Positions 1 through 8,692 of a stretch of 64,000 nt of DNA are shown here, in pieces; position 1 is the stretch's first letter; each line of letters opens with the position of its first letter. Under the pieces are notes generated by a model that did not search any database, was not told the origin of the DNA, and saw only the letters and a list, made by a program, of their open reading frames with translations. Origin of the DNA: Oligoflexia bacterium (GTDB lineage Bacteria; Bdellovibrionota; UBA1018); contig JARLHE010000009.1 of the NCBI GenBank assembly GCA_031292385.1, positions 1 through 64,000 on the forward strand. Reading direction: 5' to 3'. The position numbers were made by a program, and so were the translations under genes.

Positions 1-990
1 TAAACTGGCCCCCTAGAGTGCGCATGACGAGGTGAGAACCTGGTTGTGGTAGCGAACATAGATTGAGAGATGGTCGATGAGCCCCTCTCTCGTTTTCGTC
101 GTGCACCAGGTTCTTCTAAATAACCGGTTAAGATTGGCTCTCAGCATCGCGCAGGTGTGATTGAGCGAAAACAAGGGATCAAATCCGCCCCTTTTGAGCT
201 CACCTTGTCCCGTGACGCAGCCTCTCCGTCCTTTCTTAGTGTTATGCCGGGCGTTCGGATGATGGCGTTTAAGATAGCGTGGGTAGTGAGGGTTTTCGTC
301 TGAAGTCCACTCCGCATCGGGCGCGACGATCGGCTTAAGAGAGGAAAAGAGCGCGTCCCAGCCCTGGCCCCTCTGATCGGGCCGAGGGCCGTACTTTCGG
401 CGGGCAATCTCTGCGAGATGTCCTCGGGCAGGCATCTGGGATACTTGAAAACCAAGGATTTTCCTGGATTTCGGCTCAACCGCAAGCGCAACGCTCAGGG
501 GCTTGCATTTGGTGTGTTCGCTCGTTTCAAGATCGTCAAACTGAACTTTCGAAATGGGCCTGCTCGATAAAGTCTCAAGCCACGCGCTTTGCTCCAATCG
601 CGCCTCTTCGGCGAGAAATCGAACTTTCCGGGCGACCGTCTTTCGGTTGATCTTTAAGAGAATCGCCGCGCGTCTTCGAGAAACTCCTGAGACCAATAAG
701 AGATCGAGTCGATGGTTCAGTTGGCGTTTCTTCTGGCGGAAGTTCGGAAGAAGGGCCGCGGAAGAGAACATGCGATGACAGTGGCGGCATTGGTAACGCG
801 GGATCCACTGGCCGTCGGAGCGGCGGAAATAGCGGCCTTTCCGGACGAAGGATCTTTTCTTCGGATCACTGTTTTTGGCAGAGCACTCAGAATCTGGGCA
901 TTGGCGTTTCATAGGGCCGCCAACTGTCCAATTCTTAAGCCAAAGGTCGACGAGAGACTTCCATGAGGAACACTCTATGGGACCAGTTTA
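1..990 (-). mobile_element. Insertion sequence with 20-bp terminal inverted repeats
   Basis: The first 20 bases (1-20) and the reverse complement of 971-990 match at 18 of 20 positions, both reading taaactggYcccMtagagtg. These are terminal inverted repeats that bracket one transposase gene (13-912) on the minus strand, giving an element of about 990 bp. The transposase stop lies inside the left repeat, as in many compact IS. The right repeat overlaps the 3' end of the adjacent glycosyltransferase gene. No target duplication can be checked because the left flank lies outside the window. The window begins exactly at the repeat, which suggests an assembly break in a multicopy element. Family assignment (IS1/IS1595-like) is an inference from the protein. 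Confidence 0.85.
13..912 (-). CDS. IS transposase with N-terminal zinc ribbon (IS1/IS1595-like)
   Basis: This 299-residue protein starts with two Cys pairs (CPDSEC near residue 5 and CRHCH near residue 42) that look like a zinc ribbon. A helix-turn-helix-like stretch follows (GVSRRRAAILLKINRKTVARKV, residues about 76-97). The catalytic half has acidic candidates for a DDE active site: FDDLE near residue 125 and SDENPHYP near residue 204. The C-terminal block (FSLNHTCAMLRANLNRL, then RRTWCTTK) is typical of transposases that carry such zinc ribbons. I did not identify the third acidic residue with certainty. The gene looks intact and lies within matched inverted repeats, so the element may be active. 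Confidence 0.85.
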   Translation of the reverse strand: MKRQCPDSECSAKNSDPKKRSFVRKGRYFRRSDGQWIPRYQCRHCHRMFSSAALLPNFRQKKRQLNHRLDLLLVSGVSRRRAAILLKINRKTVARKVRFLAEEARLEQSAWLETLSSRPISKVQFDDLETSEHTKCKPLSVALAVEPKSRKILGFQVSQMPARGHLAEIARRKYGPRPDQRGQGWDALFSSLKPIVAPDAEWTSDENPHYPRYLKRHHPNARHNTKKGRRGCVTGQGELKRGGFDPLFSLNHTCAMLRANLNRLFRRTWCTTKTREGLIDHLSIYVRYHNQVLTSSCAL

Positions 991-2759
991 TAAAACTTGG
1001 GCTGAAGTTCGACGATCGCCGACTGGGCCCACCACAAGAAAGAGCGTTCGGGAAAAACGAGCTCGCTTCCCGAGGACCCCTGCTGATCGATCAAATTCCG
1101 GGAATCCTGCTCACGCATCTCCCGGTCGAGCGCCAAAGCGGCGGGTAAAGAAGCGACCGATTTAAATCGATCCCATTCGTGACGCGCCCGAGGATAAGCC
1201 TCGTACACTTTTTGGGCCGAAGCGCCATCCAATCCCCCGGGCACCTCAACCAAAGCGGTACGCGCGAGGGTCTCCGCGGGAATTTCCGGGCTCAAATAAA
1301 ATTTGACCCATGGAATGGCAGGAGCCAGGAAGATCCGATAATGGCGTACGCGCTCCGCGATAAACGGGTCCGTCGAAAGCGGATTATTGAACTGGTTATC
1401 GCCCCGCTCGTGCAAATCGACGATAATTCGGGGAAAGCGTTCATCGAGGTCACGATGAAAAATGCCTTGGGTGTACGGCGTATCGTAAGGAGGCTCGGCA
1501 AACCGCGGGATCAAAAACCGTCCGGAATAAGTCGTTCCGGCATAAGTGAGCGGAAGTGTCGTGCCGCCCCAGATCAGAACCGGCTCGAGACCTCCTGAGG
1601 GAAGCGAGGCCAGGCTCCGGGTTTTTTCTCCAACCGCCTGGTAGTAGGCGAGGTCATTCCCCCAAAAAAGCCCGGAGAATGGCAGCCCCACCACGAATGC
1701 CGCAAAGGCGTAGCCCCCCACAAGCCAGGCCATCCCGCCGGTTCGCAGAAACCGGTTCAATCCTCCGGCCTCCCGGAAATTCATCCAACCATCCGCGGCA
1801 AGAAGCGCCAGAGGAGGCGTCGGGAGCAGGAAATAATGCAGAAACAATCCACGGCCCAGAAAAGTGCCCGCTAGCGCGGACAATAACCACCAGACCCGAA
1901 AATCCTTAACGAAAGCCGCGAGGCGCGCCCGAAACGCAAATAAAACCAGCGGAAACAAAGCGGCCAGAACCGAGATCGTACTGCTCAGCATCGCCATATC
2001 GGCATCAAACCCGGCGGTCTTCCGTGCGCGGGTCAGGACTTCCCGGGGATAGCTGACATTCCAATAAAAAAATTCGCTCGGATGAAGACTCAAGGCTGCC
2101 GGCACGTAGACCAGCGAGGCACCCAACGCGAATCCCGCGATCTCGCGTACGCTCCAGCGCTTCGGCCAGCCGGCAATCAATATCGGCAGGGCGAAAAAAA
2201 CGCCGGTCTGCTTCACGAGCAAAGCGCAACCTAAAAGCGCCCCGGCGATGATCGTCTTTCCTGCCCGCCGGCTCGTGAACGCGACCGCGTACGCAGCGAT
2301 CACGAATAGAATCATCAACCCGTCAGCCGTGATCGTCATGAGCTTGGGCGTCGCCACGACCGAGGCGATCAGAAAGAAAGAGGCCGCGACCCATCGGAGA
2401 TCGGAGCGCTTGGAAAAAAAGACGGCAAGCCGGCCCAATAAAAACGCCCCGGCAATCAGGCAGAGCGAAAAGGCGGCCCGCATGATGCGCGGATCTACCG
2501 GGTCCCGCGAGAAGACGTGGGTAAAAAACAAAAGCTTATCCGCGAACCAATAAAACCACACGATGCCTGGAGGCTTATGGTCCACCGCGCGAAGATAATA
2601 CTCAAACGGCGAGCGAAGCGCGCGCGCCGCGACGACCCACCACGCCTCATCGTCATCGACGATGAACGGAACGCACGAAAGGAAACGCGCGGCGGCCAGC
2701 AACCAGAACAAAATTCGCCACGGATCGCGCCGCGCGGCCGAAACCTCATCTTTGGGCAT
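975..2759 (-). CDS. GT39/ArnT-like membrane glycosyltransferase, 3' end altered by IS
   Basis: A polytopic membrane protein of 594 residues resembling family 39 glycosyltransferases, which move a sugar from a polyprenyl phosphate carrier to an acceptor on the periplasmic side. The acidic loop after the first membrane segment (DDDEAW, residues 35-40) and the following DHKPPG motif are family hallmarks. I place the start at 2759, which gives a 14-bp overlap with the upstream epimerase gene; longer forms run deep into that gene. The final residues (KLVP) and the stop codon are read from the inverted repeat of the adjacent insertion sequence, so the native C-terminus has been replaced. Donor and acceptor are unknown. 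Together with the GT2, epimerase and AsnB genes it suggests cell-surface glycan or lipid glycosylation. Confidence 0.8.
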   Translation of the reverse strand: MPKDEVSAARRDPWRILFWLLAAARFLSCVPFIVDDDEAWWVVAARALRSPFEYYLRAVDHKPPGIVWFYWFADKLLFFTHVFSRDPVDPRIMRAAFSLCLIAGAFLLGRLAVFFSKRSDLRWVAASFFLIASVVATPKLMTITADGLMILFVIAAYAVAFTSRRAGKTIIAGALLGCALLVKQTGVFFALPILIAGWPKRWSVREIAGFALGASLVYVPAALSLHPSEFFYWNVSYPREVLTRARKTAGFDADMAMLSSTISVLAALFPLVLFAFRARLAAFVKDFRVWWLLSALAGTFLGRGLFLHYFLLPTPPLALLAADGWMNFREAGGLNRFLRTGGMAWLVGGYAFAAFVVGLPFSGLFWGNDLAYYQAVGEKTRSLASLPSGGLEPVLIWGGTTLPLTYAGTTYSGRFLIPRFAEPPYDTPYTQGIFHRDLDERFPRIIVDLHERGDNQFNNPLSTDPFIAERVRHYRIFLAPAIPWVKFYLSPEIPAETLARTALVEVPGGLDGASAQKVYEAYPRARHEWDRFKSVASLPAALALDREMREQDSRNLIDQQGSSGSELVFPERSFLWWAQSAIVELQPKFYKLVP

Positions 2760-3750
2760 AATACTCACGATACCAGCGCACGAAGCGGTCGACACCCTCC
2801 TCGACCGAAACTTGCGGGGCATAGCCAAAATCTCGGTGCAGATCGCTCACATCCGCCCAGGTCGCGTCCACGTCGCCGCTTTGAGCCTCGATGTAGCGGC
2901 AATCGGCCTTTTTGCCGATGCTCTTTTCGAGCGCTTCGATAAAGCGCATCAGCTCCACGGGCTGGCCCCGACCGATGTTATAAATCCGAAAAGGGGCGGT
3001 GCTTTGGGCTGGGCCCCGCGGCGCCGCATTCGGCGAAGGAGCTTTGCCGCGGAGAACGAGCAAAATGCCGCTCACGATGTCGTCGATGAAGGTGAAATCG
3101 CGCTTGTGCTTGCCGTGGTTATAAACCTCGATCGGCTCGTCGCGAAGAATCTTGGAGGTGAACTTGAAAAGGGCCATATCGGGCCGGCCCCACGGGCCAT
3201 AAACGGTGAAAAAGCGAAGGCAGGTGATCGGAAGGCCAAAGAGATGGCTGTAGGAATGCGCCATCAATTCGCCGGAACGCTTGGTAGCCGCGTACAGGGA
3301 AATCGGATGATCGACGGGATCATCGACCGAAAACGGCTTGGAAGCATCCCGCGCGCCGTAAACCGAGCTCGAGGAGGCAAAAAGAAAATGCGGCGTCCTG
3401 CGGGCGCGCGCGCACTCCAGCAAATTGAGCAGGCCCGCGACGTTCGCCTCAACATAAACATGCGGATTTTCGACCGAGTAGCGAACCCCGGCTTGCGCCG
3501 CGAGATGCACCACGATATCAGGCGCCGCCTCATCGTAAACTTTTTTGAGCGCGGAATGATCCGCGATATCCATTTTCGCGAAATGGAACCGCGAATGATC
3601 TTTCAGGCGAGCCAGACGCGCCTCTTTGAGGCTGACTTCGTAATAGTCGTTCAGGTTGTCGAGGCCGTAAACGGTCTCACCCGCCTCAAGCAGGATCCGG
3701 CTGACTTCGTTTCCGATAAAACCGGCCGCGCCGGTAACCAAAATTCTCAT
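2746..3750 (-). CDS. NAD-dependent nucleotide-sugar epimerase (UDP-glucuronate 4-epimerase-like)
   Basis: An extended short-chain dehydrogenase. The N-terminal Rossmann motif GAAGFIG (residues 7-13) binds NAD. Ser-rich ASSSSVYG (near 125-132) and YAATK (Tyr153, Lys157) form the catalytic centre. DNLNDYYEVSLK and FFTVYGPWGRPDMA are close to the UDP-glucuronate 4-epimerase (GalE/CapI) subgroup, which makes UDP-galacturonate. The first ATG after the asnB stop is at 3750; a TTG two codons upstream (3756) is an alternative start. The gene sits between asnB and the GT39 gene on the same strand with near-zero spacing, so the three are probably one operon supplying a sugar nucleotide. Exact substrate is inferred. 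Confidence 0.85.
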   Translation of the reverse strand: MRILVTGAAGFIGNEVSRILLEAGETVYGLDNLNDYYEVSLKEARLARLKDHSRFHFAKMDIADHSALKKVYDEAAPDIVVHLAAQAGVRYSVENPHVYVEANVAGLLNLLECARARRTPHFLFASSSSVYGARDASKPFSVDDPVDHPISLYAATKRSGELMAHSYSHLFGLPITCLRFFTVYGPWGRPDMALFKFTSKILRDEPIEVYNHGKHKRDFTFIDDIVSGILLVLRGKAPSPNAAPRGPAQSTAPFRIYNIGRGQPVELMRFIEALEKSIGKKADCRYIEAQSGDVDATWADVSDLHRDFGYAPQVSVEEGVDRFVRWYREYYAQR

Positions 3751-3752
3751 AT

Positions 3753-5708
3753 TCAAAGCCGGGCCCGAAGGCGCCCGGAGTTTTTACGATACCATTGATC
3801 CAGAACGTAAAACGACCAGAGTGTCTTACCCCAATCCTTCCGAAATGTGGCGTGCTCGGTCAAAATTTCCCGGAATTTTTGAAGATCCAAAAAGCCGGCA
3901 CGAAAAAGCTCCGAATTTTCCACGGACTCGGCGATCCGGGCTTTCAAAGCGCCGCGCGTCCAACGGGCAATCGGCACGCTGAATCCCTGTTTTTTGCGGT
4001 GCAACACTTCCTCGGGAAGCAACGATGCCGCAGTCTTCTTCAGAAGGTACTTGGTCACGCCTCCCTTGAGCTTGAGGCTCGATGGCAGCCGCAGCGCGAA
4101 CTCCACCACTTCGTTGTCCAGGAACGGGGGACGGGCCTCAACCCCAGTGCCCATCGTGGCGCGATCGACCTTGGTCAAAACCGAGCCCGGCAAATAAGTT
4201 CCGAGATCGAGCCTGAGCAGCCCATCGAGCGAATCCACCTCCGCGTCCCGCCAGGCCGCGAACGAGCTCGGCTGAACCGATACCGGCAAGAGCGACGTCA
4301 AATCGGTGAGATCCGTTGAAGCGAGCCAGCGGAAATGCCGTCTTAACTTCGACTCGTCGAAACGATGCGTGAACCTCTTGGCTTTCCACTCGAACGACTG
4401 ATAGCTGTCGCGCACCGGGAGGCTTCCCACGAGCGGGCGCAAAACCGACTGACGGATCCAACCCGGAATTTTGCGGTAACGATCGCCCCAAACATGCGCT
4501 CCATAAAAAGGATAGCCCGCGAAAAGCTCGTCTCCCCCGTCGCCGCCCAGACAAACTTTCACGGTCCGATGCGCGAGCTTCGCGACCTGGTAGGTAGGCA
4601 GAATGGAGACATCTCCCAAAGGCTCGTCGAGCAGGCCCAAGGTTTCATCCAACTCGCCGATCATTCGGGCTTCGCTCAAAATCTCGACATGGTGACGAGT
4701 GCCGAGAAACTCGGAAACCGCCTTGGCTTGCTCGCTTTCATCAAAAGATTTTTCCTCGAAACCGATTGAAAACGTCTCGATCGGCGAGCTCGAATGGCGG
4801 GCCGCGAGCGCCGTAATCACCGAGGAGTCAATGCCTCCGCTCAGAAACACTCCTACCGGCACATCCGAAATCATCTGACGACCGACCGCGCGATCGAGCT
4901 TTTCGAGCAATTCGCGCGAGAGTTCGGCCTCATCCGCTTCGATGATCCGGGTCGCCGCCGTCATCGTGATCTCGCTCGGGCTCCAATAGCGCTCGATTTG
5001 GGCCGCTTTTCCCGGTTGCCATGACAGATACTCGCCTACTCCGAGCTTTCGGATACCGCGAACCGCGGTGTAAGGCGCCGGAATGGAATCGTGAAAAAAA
5101 TAATCCGTCAGCCCCTGGGGATCCAGCCGGCGGTCGAAATCGCATTCCGCGAATTCCAATAGAGCGGTGAGCTCCGAAGCAAAGGCGATACCGTCCCTCC
5201 CCTGCTCACCTAAAAGCACGTAATAAAGTGGCTTGATGCCGAAACGATCACGCGCCAAAAGAAGGTGCGCGTGCGGCGTATCCCAAAAACCGAACGCGAA
5301 CATTCCGTTGAGGCGCTTCAAGACCCGTTTAATCGTTTGGGAATGAGAAAGATCGGTTTGCACGAGAAGCTCGAGCAGGACCTCCGTATCGCTTCGAGTC
5401 TTGAGCTCGACGCCGTCTGCGCGCAATGAATCGCTCAACTCCTGGAAATTGAAAATCTCGCCGTTGAACGTGATCGCACTGCCCGTGCGGAAGCTTTCCA
5501 TGGGCTGAGCCCCGCCTTCGATATCGATAATCGAAAGCCGTCGATGCCCGAACTGCGTCACCCAATCGCCCATTGCGTCATGGCTCCAGGCCCCAAAACC
5601 ATCCGGGCCCCGATGAGCAAGCGCATCCAGCATCGCTGTCAGCGACGAACCGGAAGAGCCGGAGCCAGCGTAACGCGATTTAATTGTAAATCCGGCGATT
5701 CCGCACAT
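3753..5708 (-). CDS. asnB: Asparagine synthase (glutamine-hydrolysing)
   Basis: A 651-residue two-domain enzyme. The start is set at the ATG giving MCGIAGF, because removal of Met exposes the Cys nucleophile of the N-terminal class II glutaminase domain. The C-terminal synthetase domain carries the ATP pyrophosphatase loop SGGIDSS. It converts aspartate, glutamine and ATP to asparagine. AsnB paralogues of this size often sit in polysaccharide or cell-wall clusters, where they amidate sugars or peptides. The location beside an epimerase and two glycosyltransferases makes such a role possible, but the sequence does not decide it. It is the first gene of a minus-strand group that diverges from the GT2 gene. 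Confidence 0.92.
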   Translation of the reverse strand: MCGIAGFTIKSRYAGSGSSGSSLTAMLDALAHRGPDGFGAWSHDAMGDWVTQFGHRRLSIIDIEGGAQPMESFRTGSAITFNGEIFNFQELSDSLRADGVELKTRSDTEVLLELLVQTDLSHSQTIKRVLKRLNGMFAFGFWDTPHAHLLLARDRFGIKPLYYVLLGEQGRDGIAFASELTALLEFAECDFDRRLDPQGLTDYFFHDSIPAPYTAVRGIRKLGVGEYLSWQPGKAAQIERYWSPSEITMTAATRIIEADEAELSRELLEKLDRAVGRQMISDVPVGVFLSGGIDSSVITALAARHSSSPIETFSIGFEEKSFDESEQAKAVSEFLGTRHHVEILSEARMIGELDETLGLLDEPLGDVSILPTYQVAKLAHRTVKVCLGGDGGDELFAGYPFYGAHVWGDRYRKIPGWIRQSVLRPLVGSLPVRDSYQSFEWKAKRFTHRFDESKLRRHFRWLASTDLTDLTSLLPVSVQPSSFAAWRDAEVDSLDGLLRLDLGTYLPGSVLTKVDRATMGTGVEARPPFLDNEVVEFALRLPSSLKLKGGVTKYLLKKTAASLLPEEVLHRKKQGFSVPIARWTRGALKARIAESVENSELFRAGFLDLQKFREILTEHATFRKDWGKTLWSFYVLDQWYRKNSGRLRARL

Positions 5709-5745
5709 TATTTGTGTTTGTCCACCAGTCAGTTTCAAAAAACAA

Positions 5746-5754
5746 TGCTATATT
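5746..5754 (+). promoter_or_regulatory. Extended -10 promoter for the GT2 gene
   Basis: TGCTATATT is an extended -10 element (TGn plus TATATT) ending 7 bases before the ATG at 5762. No convincing -35 is seen 16-18 bp upstream, which fits an extended -10 promoter. Transcription would start at or next to the start codon. GGGG at 5756-5759 is too close to the ATG for a normal ribosome binding site. Confidence 0.5.
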
Positions 5755-5761
5755 CGGGGCG

Positions 5762-6766
5762 ATGACGACCCGACTGAGCATAGTGACCCCGATTTATAAC
5801 GAAGTAGATAATATTCCGCGGCTCATCGAAGAAGTCGAACGGGCGATTCGCCCTCACTTTCCCGATTTCGAGCTCATCGCGGTGGATGACGGCAGCAAAG
5901 ACGGAAGCTCCCGGCTTCTGAGGGAAAAAGCTAAAACGCACCCCTTTCTGAAGGTCATCACCCTGCTGAGAAACTGCGGGCAATCGGCCGCGTTCGACGC
6001 GGGAATTCAACACGCTTCGGGCCAGATTATCGCCACCATGGACGCCGACCTCCAAAATGACCCGCAGGACATCCCGCGTCTGGTCGAGATGCTGGGCGAG
6101 GATTACGACGTGGTCACCGGCTGGCGCAAAAGGCGCCAAGACGGCTTCTTCTGGCGGAAACTCCCCTCCCTCATCGCGAACGCCATCGTTCGCAAAGTCA
6201 CCGGCACGCGAATTCACGATTTAGGCTGCTCACTGAAGGTCTACCGCGGCAGCGTAATCAAAGAGCTGCGCCTTTACGGCGAAATGCACCGCTATATCTG
6301 CCCGCTGCTCGAAAACATGGGTGCTCGCATCGCGGAAGCCGAGGTGCACCACCGCCCGCGCACGGCGGGCGTGTCAAAATACGGAATTGCCCGAGTCTTT
6401 AAAGTCCTGCTCGATATGATTTATGTTTGGTTCAATAAATCTTATCAAACCAAACCGATGTACGTGTTCGGCGGTGCCGGCGTGACGTTGCTCGGCATGA
6501 GCTTTCTCCTGACGGCACTGGCTGCCTGGGAAAAACTGAATAACGGCGTCTATGTGCATCGAAACCCGGTCTTTTTGATCGCGCTCATCCTGCTGGTGAT
6601 CGCGTTCCAGTTCTTCGGGATCGGACTGATCGCGGAACTTCTCGTCCGGACGTATTTCGAATCGAAAGGCCGCGACAGCTATCTCATCCGCGAGCGGATC
6701 GGCTTTCACGAGCCCTTGGCTGGCCAGAAATCAGAACGGGTAGCCGAGTTCGACGTAAGTCTCTAA
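5762..6766 (+). CDS. Family 2 glycosyltransferase, polyprenyl-phosphate sugar transferase (DPM1/ArnC/GtrB-like)
   Basis: A 334-residue protein with a cytoplasmic GT-A domain and two C-terminal membrane helices (about 235-300). Motifs are VDDGSKDGS, the metal-binding MDADLQNDP and HDLGCSLKVYRG, all typical of enzymes that load a sugar from a nucleotide onto undecaprenyl or dolichyl phosphate. Such enzymes feed GT39 or ArnT-type transferases, and a GT39 gene lies close by on the other strand. Start chosen at the ATG giving MTTRLSIVTP; an upstream GTG (5714) would add 16 residues unlike the family. The 3' end overlaps the convergent barrel gene by 36 bp. Confidence 0.88.
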   Translation: MTTRLSIVTPIYNEVDNIPRLIEEVERAIRPHFPDFELIAVDDGSKDGSSRLLREKAKTHPFLKVITLLRNCGQSAAFDAGIQHASGQIIATMDADLQNDPQDIPRLVEMLGEDYDVVTGWRKRRQDGFFWRKLPSLIANAIVRKVTGTRIHDLGCSLKVYRGSVIKELRLYGEMHRYICPLLENMGARIAEAEVHHRPRTAGVSKYGIARVFKVLLDMIYVWFNKSYQTKPMYVFGGAGVTLLGMSFLLTALAAWEKLNNGVYVHRNPVFLIALILLVIAFQFFGIGLIAELLVRTYFESKGRDSYLIRERIGFHEPLAGQKSERVAEFDVSL

Positions 6767-8047
6767 GCCCTGCCCCGGACCGGCGGTCGCGACGTCCACG
6801 CGTCCCAGCACGTTGGGTCTGACCCAAGCGCGAAATCCCAACCCTCCCGTCACTTGGGGATGCGACGCGATCGACGCATCCTGACCGTAGACCTGCCCCA
6901 CGGCGATGAACGGATCGATGCGCCAATCCGTCGTCACGCCATAAATATGCGTCTGGAATACGCGGATGCGCTCCTCGAACTCGGCGGTCCACGCGCCCTG
7001 GTCGATAAACCGATCCTCGGTAAAGCCCCGCATGACAAGCGCTCCGCCCAAGCTGCTCTGCTCGTAAAAAGGAACATTCGGCGAATTCACGTAACGCCAG
7101 AGCGCGCGAAACCCCGCATTCATCCAATCCGTTTCCTGCATTAAGACGCGCGTATCGAATTGCATCTTCAAATAGCTCGGAGAATCGGCGATACCCTGCA
7201 CTCCACCGACCTGAAATTCGGAATAAAAACCCACCAGCGAATAATCGTGATTCACGCGCGAATCATAGCGGAAGCTCACAGCCTCCTCGACCGTGGTCGA
7301 TCCGGCCATGCCCGGCGCGTACGGAAAGACCTCCGGCGCGAGCGGCAGATTCGGAACGCCGATATTCTGCACAACATCGCGCCCCACGTTGACAAGCGCT
7401 CCGATATTGAAATCATCGGTTACGTTATAGCCGCGCCGCCACTGGCCATGCGAGAAAACGCGCGTATAGCTCGATTCCGCGCTGCTTGGCGTATCGGGCC
7501 CGATTCCGAAATACCGGAAAAAAACGTTGCGGCTGATCCGATAAATGGCTTCATCCGTCCAGACATTCGATCCTCTGGGAATATTCTGCCAAAGCACGTA
7601 ACCCCCTCGGTTCACCTTCGAGCTGAGGCTCGCGACGATATCCAAAGTCTGATGATCGGTGGGATAAAGGAAAAAGCGCGCCGTACCCGTCGCGCCGATG
7701 GTTTCATTGTACGAAATGCTGGGGGCGTAAATGCCTTCCGTACGCTCGTTGCTTGAACGGACTTTCAAAAACACCGGCATAAAGCCGTAGGTGCTGCCTT
7801 CGTTCGGCAAAGTCGCGTAAATCGGGAGAGGGATCAACTTGGTCTTCACATCGGAAGGCTGCTCGGTCTGCTCTTCCGCCTGGCGGTTCAGATGCGCTCG
7901 CGGACGGGTATCCGGGGATACTGCCTCCTGATCAGCCGAGGAGCCCTGCTCGGCTCGAGCGAGCGGAAGCAGAAACAAAACCAAAACGATACAATACGCT
8001 TTAACGAGATGACTTTTGAAGCTGACGAAGCGAAGCTGCGATTCCAC
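6731..8047 (-). CDS. Outer-membrane beta-barrel, Omp85/surface-antigen-like, without POTRA domains
   Basis: A 438-residue exported protein. A hydrophobic signal (AYCIVLVLFLLPLARA, about residues 17-32) is followed by a low-complexity linker and then alternating beta-strands that end in Phe (ELGYPF), the usual outer-membrane signature. LPIYATLPNEGSTYG near the start of the barrel and GGALVMRGF near residue 335 resemble the surface-antigen barrel of the BamA/TamA superfamily, where an RGF/RGY loop is conserved. No POTRA domain fits in the short N-terminal part, so this is a barrel-only relative of unknown cargo. Its start overlaps the preceding minus-strand gene (8001-8669) by 47 bp, implying co-transcription. 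Confidence 0.75.
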   Translation of the reverse strand: MESQLRFVSFKSHLVKAYCIVLVLFLLPLARAEQGSSADQEAVSPDTRPRAHLNRQAEEQTEQPSDVKTKLIPLPIYATLPNEGSTYGFMPVFLKVRSSNERTEGIYAPSISYNETIGATGTARFFLYPTDHQTLDIVASLSSKVNRGGYVLWQNIPRGSNVWTDEAIYRISRNVFFRYFGIGPDTPSSAESSYTRVFSHGQWRRGYNVTDDFNIGALVNVGRDVVQNIGVPNLPLAPEVFPYAPGMAGSTTVEEAVSFRYDSRVNHDYSLVGFYSEFQVGGVQGIADSPSYLKMQFDTRVLMQETDWMNAGFRALWRYVNSPNVPFYEQSSLGGALVMRGFTEDRFIDQGAWTAEFEERIRVFQTHIYGVTTDWRIDPFIAVGQVYGQDASIASHPQVTGGLGFRAWVRPNVLGRVDVATAGPGQGLETYVELGYPF

Positions 8048-8669
8048 TCAAAGTTTCCTGTTCCGTACGGCTTTTGGCCGAGGCTTCCTCATAGATGAGA
8101 ATTCGAGTTTTTTTGCCGTTCAGTCCCTTGGGCTCACTCGTTAATTCGTATTGGCCACAAAGATGGCGAATATAGTGAGTCCCACTCGCCTTTTCGTAGG
8201 TGATCAAAACTTTCTCTGGATGAGTTACGTCTCCCTTTAGCAGATTAAAGGACCAATATTCAGTCCATTTAACGGAAATCAGAGGAAAAGGATGGAGTCT
8301 GTACTCGACTTCCTGCCTCGCCCAAAAATGCGGATCCGGTATTTCATGAATTTTCAGCTCCGCGCGAGCAGGGCTCGTCGTCTGATGTCCCAGTAACTCC
8401 TTGATAATATCGGAAATAACTCGATCAGTATCACCTTGAACCGCGGCCCAGTAGGTGGCGTAGGCATCTCCTTTGGCCACCTCTTTCACCCCTGAAACCC
8501 CGTTCGACGAGGGATCCAAGGGCTTCGGGAGAGCGATTCCGGCCATGAGCGGACGCGAAAGGTCAAAACAGGCCGACTCCGCCCCCAAAGCTTGGCTCCC
8601 AAAGCCATTAAACAGGCTGATTGCGAGGATAATTTCGCAACTTCGCCAGAATTTATATTGAACGGCCAT
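8001..8669 (-). CDS. Exported protein of unknown function
   Basis: A 222-residue protein with a hydrophobic N-terminal segment (about residues 10-28) ending SQALGAES, consistent with a signal peptide. I do not recognise the mature part. It has alternating aromatic and charged strands around VEYRLHPFPLISVKWTEYW and ITYEKASGTHYIRHLCGQYEL, which could belong to a START/SRPBCC-like cup fold, but this is only a guess. The ATG at 8669 is the last usable start before the divergent PAP2 gene. The gene is first in a two-gene unit with the Omp85-like barrel. Confidence 0.6.
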   Translation of the reverse strand: MAVQYKFWRSCEIILAISLFNGFGSQALGAESACFDLSRPLMAGIALPKPLDPSSNGVSGVKEVAKGDAYATYWAAVQGDTDRVISDIIKELLGHQTTSPARAELKIHEIPDPHFWARQEVEYRLHPFPLISVKWTEYWSFNLLKGDVTHPEKVLITYEKASGTHYIRHLCGQYELTSEPKGLNGKKTRILIYEEASAKSRTEQETLSGIAASLRQLQKSSR

Positions 8670-8692
8670 AAGGAGTGTCTTACTTCCTATGC

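Noticed and set aside
2662..3798. 378-codon plus-strand open frame
   Set aside because: It is a mirror of the epimerase gene, which has intact catalytic motifs.
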